Below are positions 1 through 5,139 of a stretch of 5,139 nt of DNA, in pieces. Location: NCBI GenBank assembly GCA_021159825.1, contig JAGHDR010000016.1, positions 1-5,139 on the forward strand, given 5' to 3'. The notes beneath the pieces were generated by a model. It had not been told where the DNA came from. It made no database searches and saw only the letters and a program-made list of their open reading frames with translations. Each line of letters begins with the position of its first letter. Position 1 is the first letter of the stretch. Source of the DNA: Deltaproteobacteria bacterium. Its GTDB lineage: Bacteria > Desulfobacterota > DSM-4660 > Desulfatiglandales > Desulfatiglandaceae. Made by a program: the position numbers and the translations under genes.

Positions 1-38
1 GAAATGGTGGTAGGCCCTGTTTTTTCATCTTTTTTCAT
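1..38 (-). CDS. Start of a gene overlapping the toxin, probable antitoxin (partial)
   Basis: Only the first 12 codons or so lie inside the window. An ATG at 38..36 opens a frame beginning MKKDEKTGPTTIS that has no stop before the edge. It is preceded inside the toxin gene by AAAAAGGAG, with AGGAG at 53..49 and a 10-nt spacer, a convincing Shine-Dalgarno. The gene would overlap the last 14 nt of the toxin frame. A second ATG at 28..26 forms an ATGA overlap with the toxin stop and reads MKKQGLPPF, but its only purine-rich lead is weak and the good Shine-Dalgarno sits 20 nt away, so I prefer 38. In BrnT-type modules the antitoxin normally follows the toxin and often overlaps it; that is the only basis for the functional guess. 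The product family cannot be recognised from so few residues. Confidence 0.4.
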   Translation of the reverse strand, partial: MKKDEKTGPTTI

Positions 39-309
39 AACGTTTACGCTCCTTTTTGTCCATCTCCCGCGCACTCACTACGAGTGCGGCGTTACCGTTT
101 TTAAGGATAAAAAACACTATCAGATAACGCCCTGCATCTGTTTGAGCATAAGCAGAATATACGTCTTCTCCTTTCTTGTACCCTGATTCAACAAAGCGAA
201 AATGCGGCACGTTGAAGAATATCTCTTCGACTTCGTCTTGCGTAACATGGTGTTTGACATATATCTTCTCAATAAAATCGGGGAGCCAGATAAAGTCATC
301 AATATGCAT
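25..309 (-). CDS. BrnT/DUF497-family toxin
   Basis: This 94-residue protein fits the BrnT toxin family (DUF497), small RelE-fold ribonucleases that inhibit translation and are neutralised by a DNA-binding antitoxin encoded just downstream. Family hallmarks are visible in order: an aromatic start with W8, a K19-H20 pair followed by V22 and EVEEI (26-30), a GEDVY stretch (47-51), T57-D58 then GRYLIV (60-65), and the C-terminal signature VVSAREM (77-83) followed by E87, R88 and Y91, matching the family's ISAR...ER..Y pattern. Length is typical. The ATG at 309 is preceded by GGAAG with a 6-nt spacer. A promoter-like pair lies about 60 bp upstream, suggesting independent transcription from the trk operon. 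The gene's end overlaps the next gene, as expected of a toxin-antitoxin pair. Toxicity itself is inferred from the family; the module could also be an inactive relic. Confidence 0.8.
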   Translation of the reverse strand: MHIDDFIWLPDFIEKIYVKHHVTQDEVEEIFFNVPHFRFVESGYKKGEDVYSAYAQTDAGRYLIVFFILKNGNAALVVSAREMDKKERKRYEKR

Positions 310-367
310 AATGGGCTTCCGTTTTCAAGATTAGTTTCAGATAGCTTAAGAAAAAACGATGACAATA

Positions 368-396
368 AATATAGCATAGGATTCGGCATGAAACAA
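368..396 (-). promoter_or_regulatory. Sigma70-type promoter candidate for the toxin gene
   Basis: On the minus strand TTGTTT (396..391) is followed after 17 nt by TATATT (373..368). The -10 matches the consensus in 5 of 6 positions and the -35 in 3 of 6, with optimal spacing. Transcription would start near 361, leaving a leader of about 50 nt before the toxin ATG at 309. The surrounding sequence is clearly more AT-rich than the rest of the window. No clear operator palindrome is visible over it. Confidence 0.4.
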
Positions 397-479
397 TAAC
401 CGTTTTTGAAATATCCAAACCCCGATAAGAATTCTGCCGTCCCTACGGAACTATCGTGGAGTACTGGCTGCGTGAAAGC

Positions 480-500
480 GGGGTCAGATCTTAAATATTA
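480..500 (-). other. Probable 3' boundary motif of the Y1 transposase remnant
   Basis: On the plus strand this reads GGGGTCAGATCTTAA followed by an AT-rich stretch; the TTA at 491-493 is the stop codon (TAA on the minus strand) of the transposase remnant. From memory, GGGGTCAGATCTT-like strings recur directly next to the ends of Y1/REP-associated transposase genes in many environmental bacteria, so this may mark the right-hand end of the original mobile unit. That association is recollection, not something shown by this single copy. Confidence 0.35.
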
Positions 501-702
501 ACTATCAGGTTCCGAAGCTTCTCCAATCCGGCTTCCAGACGTCTGGATTGCGCTGCCTCCCGGGATATATGTTTGTATCTCATCGTAATCCCTGCGCCTG
601 AGATACCGCCAAAACAGGTCCCCAGACTCTGGGTACTCTCCCCGGTTAAATCACGCGCAAGATAGACCGCTATGTCCCGATCCGGAGTCCCTTTCCGCAA
701 AG
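491..702 (-). pseudogene. C-terminal remnant of a Y1 (REP-associated, IS200-like) transposase
   Basis: About 70 codons are open to the TAA at 493..491. The translation contains PDRDIAVYLARDLTGES, then a helix-turn-helix-like segment with the FGGISG core, then YKHIS and a charged helical tail ending LRNLIVNI. This order (R..AIYLAR...G.S...LG..FGGIS...I...YK.I) matches the DnaA domain-IV-like C-terminal module found in REP-associated tyrosine transposases. The Y1 catalytic domain, with its HUH metal-binding histidines and catalytic tyrosine, is absent: the frame upstream runs straight into the palindrome at 712-740 and then into unrelated sequence ending at trkH. I therefore call a 5'-truncated pseudogene. 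An ATG at 778..776 is in frame, but the residues between it and the remnant are just the translated palindrome and flank. The remaining frame has no internal stop, so decay may be fairly recent. Confidence 0.65.
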
Positions 703-711
703 TTTCGTTTC

Positions 712-740
712 CTCGTTCCCATGCTCTGCGTGGGAACGAG
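712..740. repeat. REP-type palindrome
   Basis: Arms CTCGTTCCCA (712-721) and TGGGAACGAG (731-740) are perfect inverted complements of 10 bp. The inner sequence extends the stem by a T-G wobble and two G-C pairs to a TCT loop, giving a hairpin of about 13 bp. The core CGTTCCCA...TGGGAACG is a well-known dispersed hairpin repeat in many environmental bacteria and is a plausible substrate of Y1/REP-associated transposases. Its position directly beside the remnant of such a transposase supports that. It lies about 70 bp past the trkH stop and could also stabilise or terminate the trk transcript, although no T-tract follows on either strand. Confidence 0.75.
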
Positions 741-808
741 AGAGATTGCGTGATAACGGCTCTTTCGTAATGCCTCAATCCCGAACCCCGGATTGCTGCG
801 TCGGTGGT

Positions 809-2257
809 CTACCTCCGCCAGTACGCGGGCGCCAGCAGAACAATCACGGTATAAATCTCCAGACGTCCCAAAAGCATGCAAGAAATCAGTACCCATTTTC
901 CCGCCGCAGGAATCTCCAGGTAGTTCCGGATGGGGCCGACCAGTCCAAAACCGGGGCCGATGTTGCCGATGGATGCGGCCACGGATGATATTGAGGTGAT
1001 GAAGTCAAGTCCAAGACCCGCCATGACCAGGGAGGCTGCAACAAAAAGACCCATGTAAAGGAAAAAGAACCCCCATATGCTGCCGAGGACATCCGTGGAA
1101 ACGGGTTGACCTCCCAGCTTAACCGTGGTTACCGCGTGGGGATGAATGATGCGGAAGATCTGCTGGTAACCCTGTTTTACCATCAACATGATCCGCACGA
1201 TTTTTATACCGCCCCCCGTTGATCCCGCCATGGCCCCCAAGAACATGCACACCAGAAGAATTAACTGGGAAAAATGGGGCCATTTTTCATAATCTGCGGA
1301 TACAAACCCCGTTGTGGTGATAATGGAGCTTACCTGAAAGGCGGCAAACCGGAAGGCCTGGAACAGAGACTTATAAACATCGCCGTAAATATCCAGGGTC
1401 ACCAGCAGGATGAACGTGCCCACGATGATCAGGAACACGCGGCACTCCGAGTCCTTTCCGAATATTTTCAGGTCGCCTTTGAGTAGTCGGTAGTGAAGGG
1501 AAAAATTGATGCCGGCCAAGAGCATGAAAATCACAATGACAAAATCAAAGTAGGCGCTGTTGTATTGGGCGATGCCGGCATTTTTTGTTGAAAAGCCGCC
1601 TGTGGGCATGGTGCTGAAGGCGTGGCAGAAAGAATCAAGCAGGTCCATACCTCCCCCGAGAAGGAGCACCACCTGCAGCAGGGTGATCAGAAGATAGATT
1701 TTCCAGAGAATTCTGGCGGTTTCTGAAATTCGGGGCTTGAGTTTGTCCACGACGGGACTGGGAATTTCAGCTTTGTACAACTGCATTCCGCCGATGCCTA
1801 AGAATGGCAGAATGGCGATGGAAAGGACGATAATACCCATGCCCCCCAGCCACTGGGTCAGACTTCTCCAGAGAAGAATTCCCTCGGGAAGGGACTCGAT
1901 GTTCGTTATGATGCTGGCGCCCGTGGTGGTGAACCCTGAAATGGATTCAAAACAGGCGTTGGTAAAATCAGGGATGGTGCCGGAAAATAGATAGGGCAGG
2001 GCGCCGACCAATCCCGCCATCAACCATCCAAGGGTAACGATGGCAACCCCGTCCCGGTGATTTAGCTGTTTCCCCTTTTCCTTCTTTGTAAAAACAAACA
2101 GAAGAATGCCCAAAGCGCAGGTAATGGCCATTGCCAGGAGCAAAGATTGTGTACAATTGTCTTTAAACAGAAGAGAGACGCCCAATGGAGGCGCCATGGC
2201 AACCCCCAGGAAAAAAATCAAAATCCCGATGAAACGCAGGATGATTTGGAAGTTCAT
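809..2257 (-). CDS. trkH: Trk potassium uptake system, membrane subunit TrkH
   Basis: This 482-residue protein is the K+-conducting subunit of the Trk system in the inner membrane, working with the TrkA regulator. The length equals the usual TrkH. Hydrophobic segments run throughout, and all four pore-loop repeats are visible: ISGFTTTGAS (106-115), FSTMPTGGFS (214-223), SIITTTGF (311-318) and ASIGNIGPGFG (428-438), with filter glycines near 113, 220, 317 and 434. The glycine-rich gating loop GAMAGSTGGG (341-350), followed by IKIVR, interrupts the third repeat's second helix as in characterised TrkH. R465 in LLGRLEIYT and the terminal PAYWRR are also family-typical, so the 3' end is intact despite the mobile debris downstream. 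The ATG at 2257 shares its A with the trkA stop (TGATG); there is only a weak GGAA lead, so translation is probably coupled to trkA. No key residue appears missing. Confidence 0.95.
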   Translation of the reverse strand: MNFQIILRFIGILIFFLGVAMAPPLGVSLLFKDNCTQSLLLAMAITCALGILLFVFTKKEKGKQLNHRDGVAIVTLGWLMAGLVGALPYLFSGTIPDFTNACFESISGFTTTGASIITNIESLPEGILLWRSLTQWLGGMGIIVLSIAILPFLGIGGMQLYKAEIPSPVVDKLKPRISETARILWKIYLLITLLQVVLLLGGGMDLLDSFCHAFSTMPTGGFSTKNAGIAQYNSAYFDFVIVIFMLLAGINFSLHYRLLKGDLKIFGKDSECRVFLIIVGTFILLVTLDIYGDVYKSLFQAFRFAAFQVSSIITTTGFVSADYEKWPHFSQLILLVCMFLGAMAGSTGGGIKIVRIMLMVKQGYQQIFRIIHPHAVTTVKLGGQPVSTDVLGSIWGFFFLYMGLFVAASLVMAGLGLDFITSISSVAASIGNIGPGFGLVGPIRNYLEIPAAGKWVLISCMLLGRLEIYTVIVLLAPAYWRR

Positions 2258-3624
2258 CAGAAATATTCCAGTTTTACGGTGAGCAGCTTTTCCAGTTTTG
2301 GGAGCACTTGTTGAAGGGCGAATATAATAAGCCGGTCTCCCGGTTTGATGACGGTGTCGCCCCGGGGGATAATGACCTCGTTTTCATGGAAAATGGCGCC
2401 AATGATGGCCCCTTTCGGCATTTTTACCTTATGGAGGGGCTTGTTGACAATGTCCGACGTTTCCAGAGCTTCGGCTTCAATGGCCTCGGCGTGTTCCCCT
2501 TTCAAGGGCGCCACCGATAGAATTTTACCCGGTCTGATATACTGCAGGATCGCCCGCACCGCAGCCAGTCTCGGGCTGACCACCGTATCGATGCCGATGG
2601 CACTCATGAGCGGCAGATAACTCAATTTGCTGACGCGTGTGACGGTTTTCCGGGTTCCCAAACCTTTCGCGAGAAGAGATATGAGGATATTGCTTTCTTC
2701 ATCCCCGGTAAGGGTCACAACGAAGTCCGCACTCCCGATATTTTCTTCTTCCAGAAGTTCTTTATCGGTCCCGTCCCCATTGATGACCGTCACATGGGTA
2801 AGATAGGCTGAAAGTTCGGCGCATATGGCTTCGTCCTTTTCAATAATTTTGGTGCTGATTTTGGCCCTGTCCATTTCCCTGGCCAGAGCTTTGCCTGTCT
2901 GTCCGGCACCGATGATGATGACCCGTCTTAAACTTTTCCCCTTGATTCCGAACAATCCAAGGGTTTGCTCCAGTTCTGTATTTTTGATCACCAGATAAAC
3001 CAGATCTCCCGTCATAATGCTGTCGTTGCCGTGGGGGATAATCACCTGGTTAGGGAAATCAGGACGGGTTCGCACAATGGCGCCCACCAGAATTTCCCCT
3101 TCCGTGAATGAAAGGAGTTTCCGACCGGCAAAAGGAGAATCCTTCTCCACGGTAACGCCGATGAGTTTGACCCTTCCCCCCACAAAATCGATGACTTCGG
3201 AAGCGCCCGGAATTTCCATCAACCTTTGGATGCTGTGTACCATTTCAATCTGGGGGTTGATCACATGGTCAATCCCCAGGTGGTCTTTGCTCAGCAACGG
3301 CAATTCCCGTGTATATTCCTCATTCCTGAGCCTCGCGATTTTGATCAGGTACGGGTTGAGGTTTTTCGCTATCAGGCAGGAAATCAAGTTAACCTCGTCG
3401 CTGTTGGTGGCCGCCACCAGCATATCGGCATTCTTGATGCCCGTGTCCTTCAGGATTTTAGGGCTCGTTCCGGAACCCAGGAGGGCTTGAACATCCAGGT
3501 TGTCCGCGACCCGTTTGATCTGTTCCGGGTTCCGGTCAATCAGGACGACATCCTGGTATTCTTCCGAAAGTCGCTGGGCGATATGGAACCCCACTTCGCC
3601 CGCACCTACGATGATCACCTTCAA
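2257..3624 (-). CDS. trkA: Trk potassium uptake system, cytoplasmic NAD-binding regulator TrkA
   Basis: TrkA is the peripheral gating subunit that binds NADH/NAD+ and ATP and controls TrkH from the cytoplasmic face. The 455 residues show the full duplicated layout: RCK_N (about 1-125) with GAGEVG (7-12) and acidic D30 closing beta-2, RCK_C (about 140-225), a second RCK_N (about 233-350) with GAGQTG (239-244), E262 and GDGTD (283-287), and a second RCK_C (about 370-450). This is the usual length for two-module TrkA. The start codon is TTG (3624..3622), not ATG: GGAGG at 3637..3633 sits 8 nt upstream, in the 15-nt gap after the preceding receiver gene, and no ATG lies between that stop and the conserved VIIVGAGEVG. 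A GTG two codons further in is possible but worse spaced. The gene follows the phosphorelay-like genes directly and overlaps trkH, so K+ uptake and that signalling set are co-expressed. Confidence 0.95.
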   Translation of the reverse strand: MKVIIVGAGEVGFHIAQRLSEEYQDVVLIDRNPEQIKRVADNLDVQALLGSGTSPKILKDTGIKNADMLVAATNSDEVNLISCLIAKNLNPYLIKIARLRNEEYTRELPLLSKDHLGIDHVINPQIEMVHSIQRLMEIPGASEVIDFVGGRVKLIGVTVEKDSPFAGRKLLSFTEGEILVGAIVRTRPDFPNQVIIPHGNDSIMTGDLVYLVIKNTELEQTLGLFGIKGKSLRRVIIIGAGQTGKALAREMDRAKISTKIIEKDEAICAELSAYLTHVTVINGDGTDKELLEEENIGSADFVVTLTGDEESNILISLLAKGLGTRKTVTRVSKLSYLPLMSAIGIDTVVSPRLAAVRAILQYIRPGKILSVAPLKGEHAEAIEAEALETSDIVNKPLHKVKMPKGAIIGAIFHENEVIIPRGDTVIKPGDRLIIFALQQVLPKLEKLLTVKLEYF

Positions 3625-3631
3625 TGAAGAA

Positions 3632-3638
3632 TCCTCCC
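3632..3638 (-). promoter_or_regulatory. Shine-Dalgarno that decides the trkA TTG start
   Basis: GGGAGGA on the minus strand, with its GGAGG core 8 nt before the TTG at 3624. It lies wholly in the intergenic gap after the receiver gene's TAG at 3642..3640. This is one of the strongest ribosome binding sites in the window and offsets the weak start codon. Confidence 0.75.
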
Positions 3639-3639
3639 G

Positions 3640-4065
3640 CTACCAGCCCTTCTCAGCCAGGATGTGTCTTATCTTCTCTTCCACTTTTTTCTGCACCAGA
3701 ATCATCTTCCTTGTATGGGCCTTCTTGATTTTCTCTGTGAGGATTTTCAGGTCGGCGGGTTTTTCAAGGAGATCCGTGGCCCCCAGTTTCATGGCCTCTA
3801 CGCCTTTTTGTACCGTGGCATGTCCGGTGAGGAGAATGACCTGTAAATCCGGATTTTTTTTCTTGAGTTTCTTGAGGGTCTCAAGGCCATCCATTTCAGG
3901 CATCATGAGATCCAGAATGACAGCGTCATAGCTCTCTTCCTGAGCTTTTTTGAGCGCTTCTTTCGGGGACGTGGTGGTCGTTACGTCCATATCCCTTGCC
4001 CCCATGCGCTCCGCCATGATTTCTAGAAATTCCTTTTCATCATCCACCAGCAATACTTTTTCCAT
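3640..4065 (-). CDS. Stand-alone response regulator receiver protein (second REC)
   Basis: A 141-residue CheY-like receiver. The acidic pocket is D8-D9 in VLLVDDE, the phospho-acceptor is D52 in VILDLMMPEMDG, the switch threonine is T80 in LLTGHA, and the conserved lysine is K102 in EKP. The REC fold ends near residue 117; the remaining 24 residues form a lysine-rich, probably helical tail with no DNA-binding, GGDEF, HD-GYP or AAA+ output domain. All phosphorylation residues are present, so it should be phosphorylatable. The ATG at 4065 overlaps the upstream kinase-like gene's TAA by one base (TAATG) and has its own excellent AAAGGAG with AGGAG 6 nt upstream (4076..4072). It ends 15 nt before trkA. 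Its output is unknown; an action by protein contact, possibly on TrkA or TrkH or as an intermediate phosphate carrier, is inference from context only. Confidence 0.9.
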   Translation of the reverse strand: MEKVLLVDDEKEFLEIMAERMGARDMDVTTTTSPKEALKKAQEESYDAVILDLMMPEMDGLETLKKLKKKNPDLQVILLTGHATVQKGVEAMKLGATDLLEKPADLKILTEKIKKAHTRKMILVQKKVEEKIRHILAEKGW

Positions 4066-4766
4066 TATCGACTCCTTTCTAAATGGCTTTCAGCCGTTGC
4101 CTGTTGACGGTCATCTTTCGGTAAAACAAGGTTGATTTCGCCTTTCTTCGCGTCATGGTGGATTGTCGCACTCAGCATGCCGAGCAGTGATGCTTCCTTT
4201 TCCGTTGGAAAAACGGTCTCCGGAAGGTTCGTGAGCGCCTCAATTCCCGTAAACCTGATTTTCACCGACGTCGGGTCTGCCTCAAATGTCAGTCCCACTT
4301 TTTTCTCGGGGCCGGATGCATCCATGGCAAAATCCAGTACCCGCCAGATAAGATTCAGGAGATGAAACGGCGATGTAATCACGTTTGGGAAATCAGGGGG
4401 TGGTTGAAAATCCAGGACGACACTGCGCATATCCGCGAATCTACCGGTCAGTCCCATCGCCAGCTCCAGGGTTTCCCTGATGCCGACACTTTTCTGAAAT
4501 TCATCTACGCTGTGGGACAGGCTGTTCAGGTTCTTTGCGATGCTGTCAGCCCGCCGGATCTGGTTCGTAACTCTATTGGATACGACCTTGAGACGTTCAG
4601 GGTTGATGGGCATCCCTTTTTCCGCCATGAGGCTGTAGTCTTCCAGAAGACCCGCGCTCTCGTTGATGATCGCCATGACATTTTTGATTTCATGGGAAAT
4701 GGATGCCGTCATTTTCCCGAAAAACTGCAAGCCTGTTTCTGTTTCACCATCTAATTGACGATTCAT
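4065..4766 (-). CDS. Histidine-kinase-like protein with degenerate ATP-binding half; possible DHp-type phosphotransferase
   Basis: A soluble protein of 233 residues with no signal peptide or membrane segment. Residues 13-90 form a dimerisation/phospho-acceptor domain with a canonical H-box: H25 in ASISHEIKN, followed by the second antiparallel helix (about 56-85). Residues 95-217 sit where the HATPase domain should be, but the N-box region reads LLNLIWRVLDFAMDAS (136-151) with no catalytic-type Asn pair in place, the G1 region reads VKIRFTGIEAL (168-178) without D-x-G-x-G, and no G2 G-x-G is present near KEASLLGMLSATI (190-202). ATP binding therefore looks lost, as in ChpT or Spo0B. Start choice: ATG 4766 has AAAGGG 6 nt upstream; an ATG at 4781 (5 codons longer, MKGSI) overlaps the upstream receiver stop as ATGA but lacks a good ribosome binding site. 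A divergent but active kinase remains possible. Confidence 0.8.
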   Translation of the reverse strand: MNRQLDGETETGLQFFGKMTASISHEIKNVMAIINESAGLLEDYSLMAEKGMPINPERLKVVSNRVTNQIRRADSIAKNLNSLSHSVDEFQKSVGIRETLELAMGLTGRFADMRSVVLDFQPPPDFPNVITSPFHLLNLIWRVLDFAMDASGPEKKVGLTFEADPTSVKIRFTGIEALTNLPETVFPTEKEASLLGMLSATIHHDAKKGEINLVLPKDDRQQATAESHLERSR

Positions 4767-4777
4767 AATTGACCCTT

Positions 4778-5139
4778 TCATGTACCCATGAGATTCGTCA
4801 TTTTTTCTATCAGTTCTTCGATATTCACGGGTTTTAACAAATAGTAGTCTTTGCCTGTTTCCGCGGACCCGGCGGTAAAGTCGTCCTGTGAACCGTGCCC
4901 GGTCATGAATATGAATTTTAGCTCCGGGCATTCTACTTTCATTTTTCTATGAAGATCAATGCCGCTGATCCCCGGGATCTTTATATCCAGAATCGCCAGG
5001 TCAAAATTTTCGTGCTCTATGAGTTCCATGGCGGCATCGCCGGTTGTTGTCCAGCGCGCTTCGATTCCCCTGATGTTCAACCGCTCCGCCAGTGTTTCCA
5101 CCAGTTCCTGTTCGTCATCCACTAAGAGTACGCGCACGA
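4778..5139 (-). CDS. Stand-alone response regulator receiver protein (first REC; start at window edge)
   Basis: At least 119 residues making up one receiver domain: acidic pocket D7-D8 in VLLVDDE, phospho-acceptor D51 in AILDIKIPGISG, switch threonine T79 in FMTGHG, and lysine K102 in LLKP. It ends at NLMGT shortly after the last REC helix, so there is no output domain. The first in-window candidate start is a GTG at 5137..5135, only 2 nt from the edge; with receivers commonly beginning a few residues earlier, this valine may be internal and the true start outside, so I treat the gene as possibly 5'-partial. The beta4-alpha4 to beta5 stretch (82-100) is unusual, with DDFTAGSAETGKDYY and one residue more between TGH and KP than the second receiver. 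The TGA stop at 4780..4778 lies 11 nt before the preferred start of the kinase-like gene. It is probably a phosphorelay input or output partner of that protein. Confidence 0.88.
   Translation of the reverse strand, partial: VRVLLVDDEQELVETLAERLNIRGIEARWTTTGDAAMELIEHENFDLAILDIKIPGISGIDLHRKMKVECPELKFIFMTGHGSQDDFTAGSAETGKDYYLLKPVNIEELIEKMTNLMGT

Larger units (their letters stand above)
310..808. other. Gene-free spacer between toxin and trkH, filled with mobile-element debris
   Basis: This 499-bp stretch holds no intact gene. From the trkH side it contains about 70 bp of unassigned sequence (741-808) with a small imperfectly supported hairpin, then a strong palindrome (712-740), then the 3' end of a Y1-type transposase (491 to about 702) with an adjoining GGGGTCAGATCTTAA stretch (480-494), then about 80 bp (397-479) in which I see nothing, and finally the toxin promoter and leader (310-396). 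No convincing rho-independent terminator for the trk operon is present; the palindrome may serve that role but lacks a T-tract. Confidence 0.7.

Noticed and set aside
70..88. Perfect 7-bp inverted repeat CGCACTC / GAGTGCG with a 5-nt loop.
   Set aside because: It lies inside the toxin's conserved ALVVSAR codons, so coding constraint explains it and a 7-bp stem can arise by chance.
120..389. An 89-codon minus-strand open frame beginning MPNPMLYLL.
   Set aside because: It overlaps the BrnT-like gene in another frame, and the toxin frame has the family signature; this one shows none.
491..778. A complete 95-residue gene starting at 778.
   Set aside because: The first 25 or so residues are the translated palindrome and flank (SFPRRAWERG type), and only the later part resembles a protein domain, so I treat it as a truncated transposase.
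776..795. Hairpin CAATCC / GGATTG just past the trkH stop, as a terminator.
   Set aside because: The stem is only 6 bp with an 8-nt loop and no T-run follows on the minus strand, so it does not support a terminator call.
3017..3627. Plus-strand open frames of 130 to 157 codons opposite trkA.
   Set aside because: They mirror the trkA codons, have no recognisable domains or well-placed ribosome binding sites, and trkA on the opposite strand is unambiguous.
4065..4931. A longer version of the kinase-like gene starting at 4931.
   Set aside because: The extra residues overlap the receiver gene's coding region by about 150 bp in another frame, are rich in Arg without domain character, and the receiver frame there is clearly real. 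Starts at 4766 or 4781 fit the junction.
3640..5139. A KdpDE-like classical two-component pair controlling potassium genes.
   Set aside because: KdpE has a winged-helix output domain and KdpD is a large membrane kinase with universal-stress and GAF-like parts; neither is present here.

Overview
The window is a compact, single-strand bacterial locus: every gene I can support reads on the minus strand. Read in the direction of transcription, from high to low coordinates, it has three parts. (1) Positions 5139 to 809 hold a tightly packed five-gene run: a stand-alone receiver (REC) protein, a histidine-kinase-like protein whose ATP-binding half looks degenerate, a second stand-alone receiver, then trkA and trkH, the two subunits of a Trk potassium uptake system. 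The junctions are a 4-nt stop/start overlap or a 12-nt gap, TAATG, a 15-nt gap carrying a strong Shine-Dalgarno, and TGATG, so the run looks like one transcriptional and partly translationally coupled unit. (2) Positions 808 to 310 hold mobile-element debris: a palindrome of the REP type and the 3' remnant of a Y1 (IS200-like, REP-associated) transposase carrying its DnaA-like C-terminal helix-turn-helix. (3) Positions 309 to 1 hold a BrnT/DUF497-type toxin gene with its own plausible promoter, followed by the overlapping start of another gene, probably its antitoxin, cut off by the window edge.

The most interesting feature is that TrkA and TrkH follow, in one apparent operon, a REC / phosphotransfer-like / REC set with no visible complete kinase and no DNA-binding output domain. 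The middle protein keeps a perfect phospho-acceptor H-box (SHEIKN) but lacks recognisable N, G1 and G2 ATP-binding boxes, which is the architecture of DHp-type phosphotransferases such as ChpT or Spo0B. The inferred reading is a partial phosphorelay co-expressed with, and perhaps acting on, the potassium channel complex. Trk is not classically under two-component control, unlike Kdp.

The organism is not determined by the sequence. Mid-range GC, the two-subunit TrkAH, many stand-alone receivers, BrnT modules and dispersed REP/Y1 transposase debris suggest a Gram-negative environmental bacterium, with Desulfobacterota (former Deltaproteobacteria) as my best guess. No tRNA, rRNA, CRISPR array or replication origin is visible.
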